NCBI GenBank assembly: GCA_011065065.1 | Contig: JAAKFL010000009.1 | Span: 1 to 25,388, forward strand | DNA from: Chlamydiota bacterium | GTDB lineage: Bacteria > Chlamydiota > Chlamydiia > Chlamydiales > SLFE01 | DNA length: 25,388 nucleotides | Direction of reading: 5' to 3' | Shown: positions 24,801 to 25,388 of the stretch, one piece after another | How the letters are laid out: every line of letters begins with the position of its first letter | Position numbering within the stretch: position 1 is the stretch's first letter | The notes under the pieces: generated by a model | What the model saw: only the letters and a program-made list of their open reading frames with translations | Told to the model about the DNA's origin: nothing | Databases searched by the model: none | Translations under genes and position numbers: made by a program

Positions 24801-25388
24801 CTTATTTAAAATCGGAGTCAATATCATAACTGATAATATCTCACATAATGAAATGCTTCCTCCCGGCACAACAAAAAGATACAGGAAATATACAGGGAAA
24901 TCACCGATTAAAAAACACACGAATGTTGAAGAAAGATCCAAGATGATGAGAAAACATAGTTTTACTCTCCACAAAGAAATTCGTGGACTCACAAGAGGAG
25001 AACATTATCTGAAATGGGATCAAGCTCATACTTTTCCAGCTCCGGTTATTTTGTCAGCCTATAAACATGAAATTAACGCGGCAATCATAGATGTATTAGG
25101 CTTGGAAAAATCGAAAGATTTAGAAGCTAAATTGATGCAAGTTGCACTGAAAACTAAATATATTTCGAAAAAAACATTTCAAACAGTCATCACTCAACGT
25201 AATCTTGATAAAGGAGGTCAAATTGGGGAGCAAATATTTAAAGATCTACAAATGGTCCTCAAGGAATTGAAAGCTGAAGGTGAATCCGATGTAAAAGACT
25301 CCATTGTCATCAGCATGGCTTTAAATGGATTAATACATTTTTACTTAAGAACTCTTTCTGAAACTGAATATGTTCCTGCATATGTTAA
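21892..25388 (+). CDS. Very large coiled-coil protein with NLS-like basic cluster, 3' end beyond window
   Basis: The frame is open from ATG 21892 to the window end: 1165 codons and still no stop. I recognise no enzyme domain. Residues 1-120 are acidic with a duplicated EGPS and a YE(T/A)GE motif; 138-171 hold three basic clusters (KKLKK, PKRK, KKRK) like a nuclear localisation signal; 290-333 contain two copies of NYKGKDK 31 residues apart; about 560-860 are Lys/Glu-rich with a long coiled coil clearest at 624-783; a more globular, mixed-composition part follows from about 900 (FAHWFVQETKQHIYQRF, LPPGT-like turn, HYLKWDQAHTFPAP). No signal peptide or membrane segment is seen. Base composition is far more AT-rich than the housekeeping genes. 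It may be a secreted effector; this is inference from architecture and from the neighbouring Sel1 protein. Confidence 0.8.
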   Translation, partial: MEKSDSLPFNVVERLQSRLNELFPDEGPSEGPSYETGELQHKIYQLAGNIIDISDELHSLNVKYNPDLNHQVLDLVERVENLLLPEEGEILVRNALSIIDEVREDLLDTTSSSEETVYEAGETGSPRQEAEKLSPPHKKLKKSLPETPKRKTEVSQENFLSKKRKTAGKGKPFALQEEEELETVLDVQPITEEESEKIKSRIETGAVFVKVEKEGLADELGNALNTFLSDLALSEYDYSTSMEQLFEIYAREKDIDKESFKQLLSDEPSLRFKKWIKSNLYQVLYENLLKKIQNYKGKDKDLLSLKSEIKKIGIDHDDLIGKIKNYKGKDKYFKNVKNLLNNFDKYKEIKSKLLEKLEPMSPEELWQFGISYDIPAEEMGFKDESLISEYNQVKSEIREELRTAVYEQFQNSLSDIVNSQVEKKYPVDIRPELFVKIKESFSKQKFTINEIGTPDDLKKFMETDKESEYEEFCKYFLENFQEILTPEKINSFLIGIDNLYSDYILPRKIELSLSICSRKLKACNRKEGKLNTSSKKIREQIFDESEKEFKKILSENFEDSEHVNEILSDLKKSNSKNKIDDFVGLLKYYKEDCNNLEDLKKSLSLISNKVIESIEDNEDAIKMKQEFDINKEEKAQWENYQGEMNEVSNGLKEKYERGREDHKELLENREKRKEILNQKKTIQKDKDKLGSEIRKLRNKLKQLELKEYKRKPNEDEIESRFNEKIKELEENYKIDEEYETLNDNIEKLIKAEGDFHNLRKQEIANQKILDTIDSAKSGIEKTAEELIMEKIEKLILSQFSEEIETDHKKNKLEYKSKVARSLKRLNEHKETIMDLLFERISIAKDEKIAFHLYLIEKTGYATTSEKEQAKKFRHNISDTINDMITPLIQDNRKKCLLEITKTLPELSIESFQRGDTESKPFAHWFVQETKQHIYQRFLKLPMIYADFTNSLMTLRDKLNDRDEERKLGDDLFKIGVNIITDNISHNEMLPPGTTKRYRKYTGKSPIKKHTNVEERSKMMRKHSFTLHKEIRGLTRGEHYLKWDQAHTFPAPVILSAYKHEINAAIIDVLGLEKSKDLEAKLMQVALKTKYISKKTFQTVITQRNLDKGGQIGEQIFKDLQMVLKELKAEGESDVKDSIVISMALNGLIHFYLRTLSETEYVPAYV
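21967..21990 (+). repeat. Tandem 12-nt duplication in the coiled-coil gene
   Basis: GAAGGTCCATCT occurs twice without a gap, coding EGPS-EGPS. The copies are identical, so the duplication is recent or maintained; it keeps the frame. Confidence 0.85.
22294..22300 (+). repeat. C7 homopolymer in the coiled-coil gene
   Basis: Seven consecutive C bases (22294-22300) sit at codons 135-137, just before the basic clusters, in a gene otherwise made largely of A and T. Loss or gain of one C would shift the frame, so the tract is a possible slippage site. Confidence 0.7.

Noticed and set aside
23753..24992. Hydrophobic minus-strand frames (23753-24028 and 24720-24992) that look like membrane proteins
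   Set aside because: They are the complement of Lys/Glu-rich coding sequence, which in reverse reads as Phe/Leu/Ser-rich.

Overview
The window looks like part of a chromosome from a Chlamydiae-type, amoeba- or host-associated bacterium (an environmental, Parachlamydia/Waddlia-like lineage is my best guess). The main evidence is a SET-domain protein (12017-12688) whose order of motifs, including EYCFRYP and FINH..NPN-like, matches as I remember it the chlamydial nuclear effector NUE (CT737). A Sel1-repeat protein and a very large NLS-bearing coiled-coil protein at the right end agree with this. There is no rRNA or tRNA to settle it. Housekeeping genes have moderate GC; the stretches 10300-11160 and 21584-25388 are visibly much richer in A+T.

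Left region (1-6669): a divergent catabolic block. Leftward, enoyl-CoA hydratase, 3-hydroxyacyl-CoA dehydrogenase and an SCP2-type thiolase (cut by the window edge) form a tight beta-oxidation operon. Rightward, prpB-prpC-prpD encode the 2-methylcitrate cycle. Together they could take acyl-CoA to acetyl-CoA and propionyl-CoA and then propionyl-CoA to pyruvate plus succinate. The space between the two operons holds a 38-bp-arm inverted repeat.

Middle region (6670-13644): an exported HIT-domain protein, a strong GC-rich hairpin, class I fructose-bisphosphate aldolase fbaB, a TraB-family membrane protein, an AT-rich unknown gene, a fructosamine-kinase-like gene, the NUE-like SET gene and an inositol-phosphatase gene. 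The fructosamine kinase and SET genes diverge from the same CATG.

Right-middle region (13645-20428): recQ with an upstream YgjV-like membrane protein, a small Cys-rich protein, a 379-bp multi-level palindromic element, a Rossmann-like unknown protein, and a plasma-membrane-type (P3A) proton ATPase.

Right end (20423-25388): a Sel1-repeat protein with a possible U-box-like segment, an AT-rich divergent intergenic region with an extended -10 promoter, and an open-ended gene of at least 1165 codons with a basic NLS-like cluster, a C7 tract, short internal repeats and a long coiled coil. I regard this gene, with the SET protein, as the best candidate for undescribed host-directed biology. The intergenic repeats (periods of 8, 9 and 10 nt arranged as inverted or tandem copies, plus the nested palindrome) are the most striking non-coding structure.
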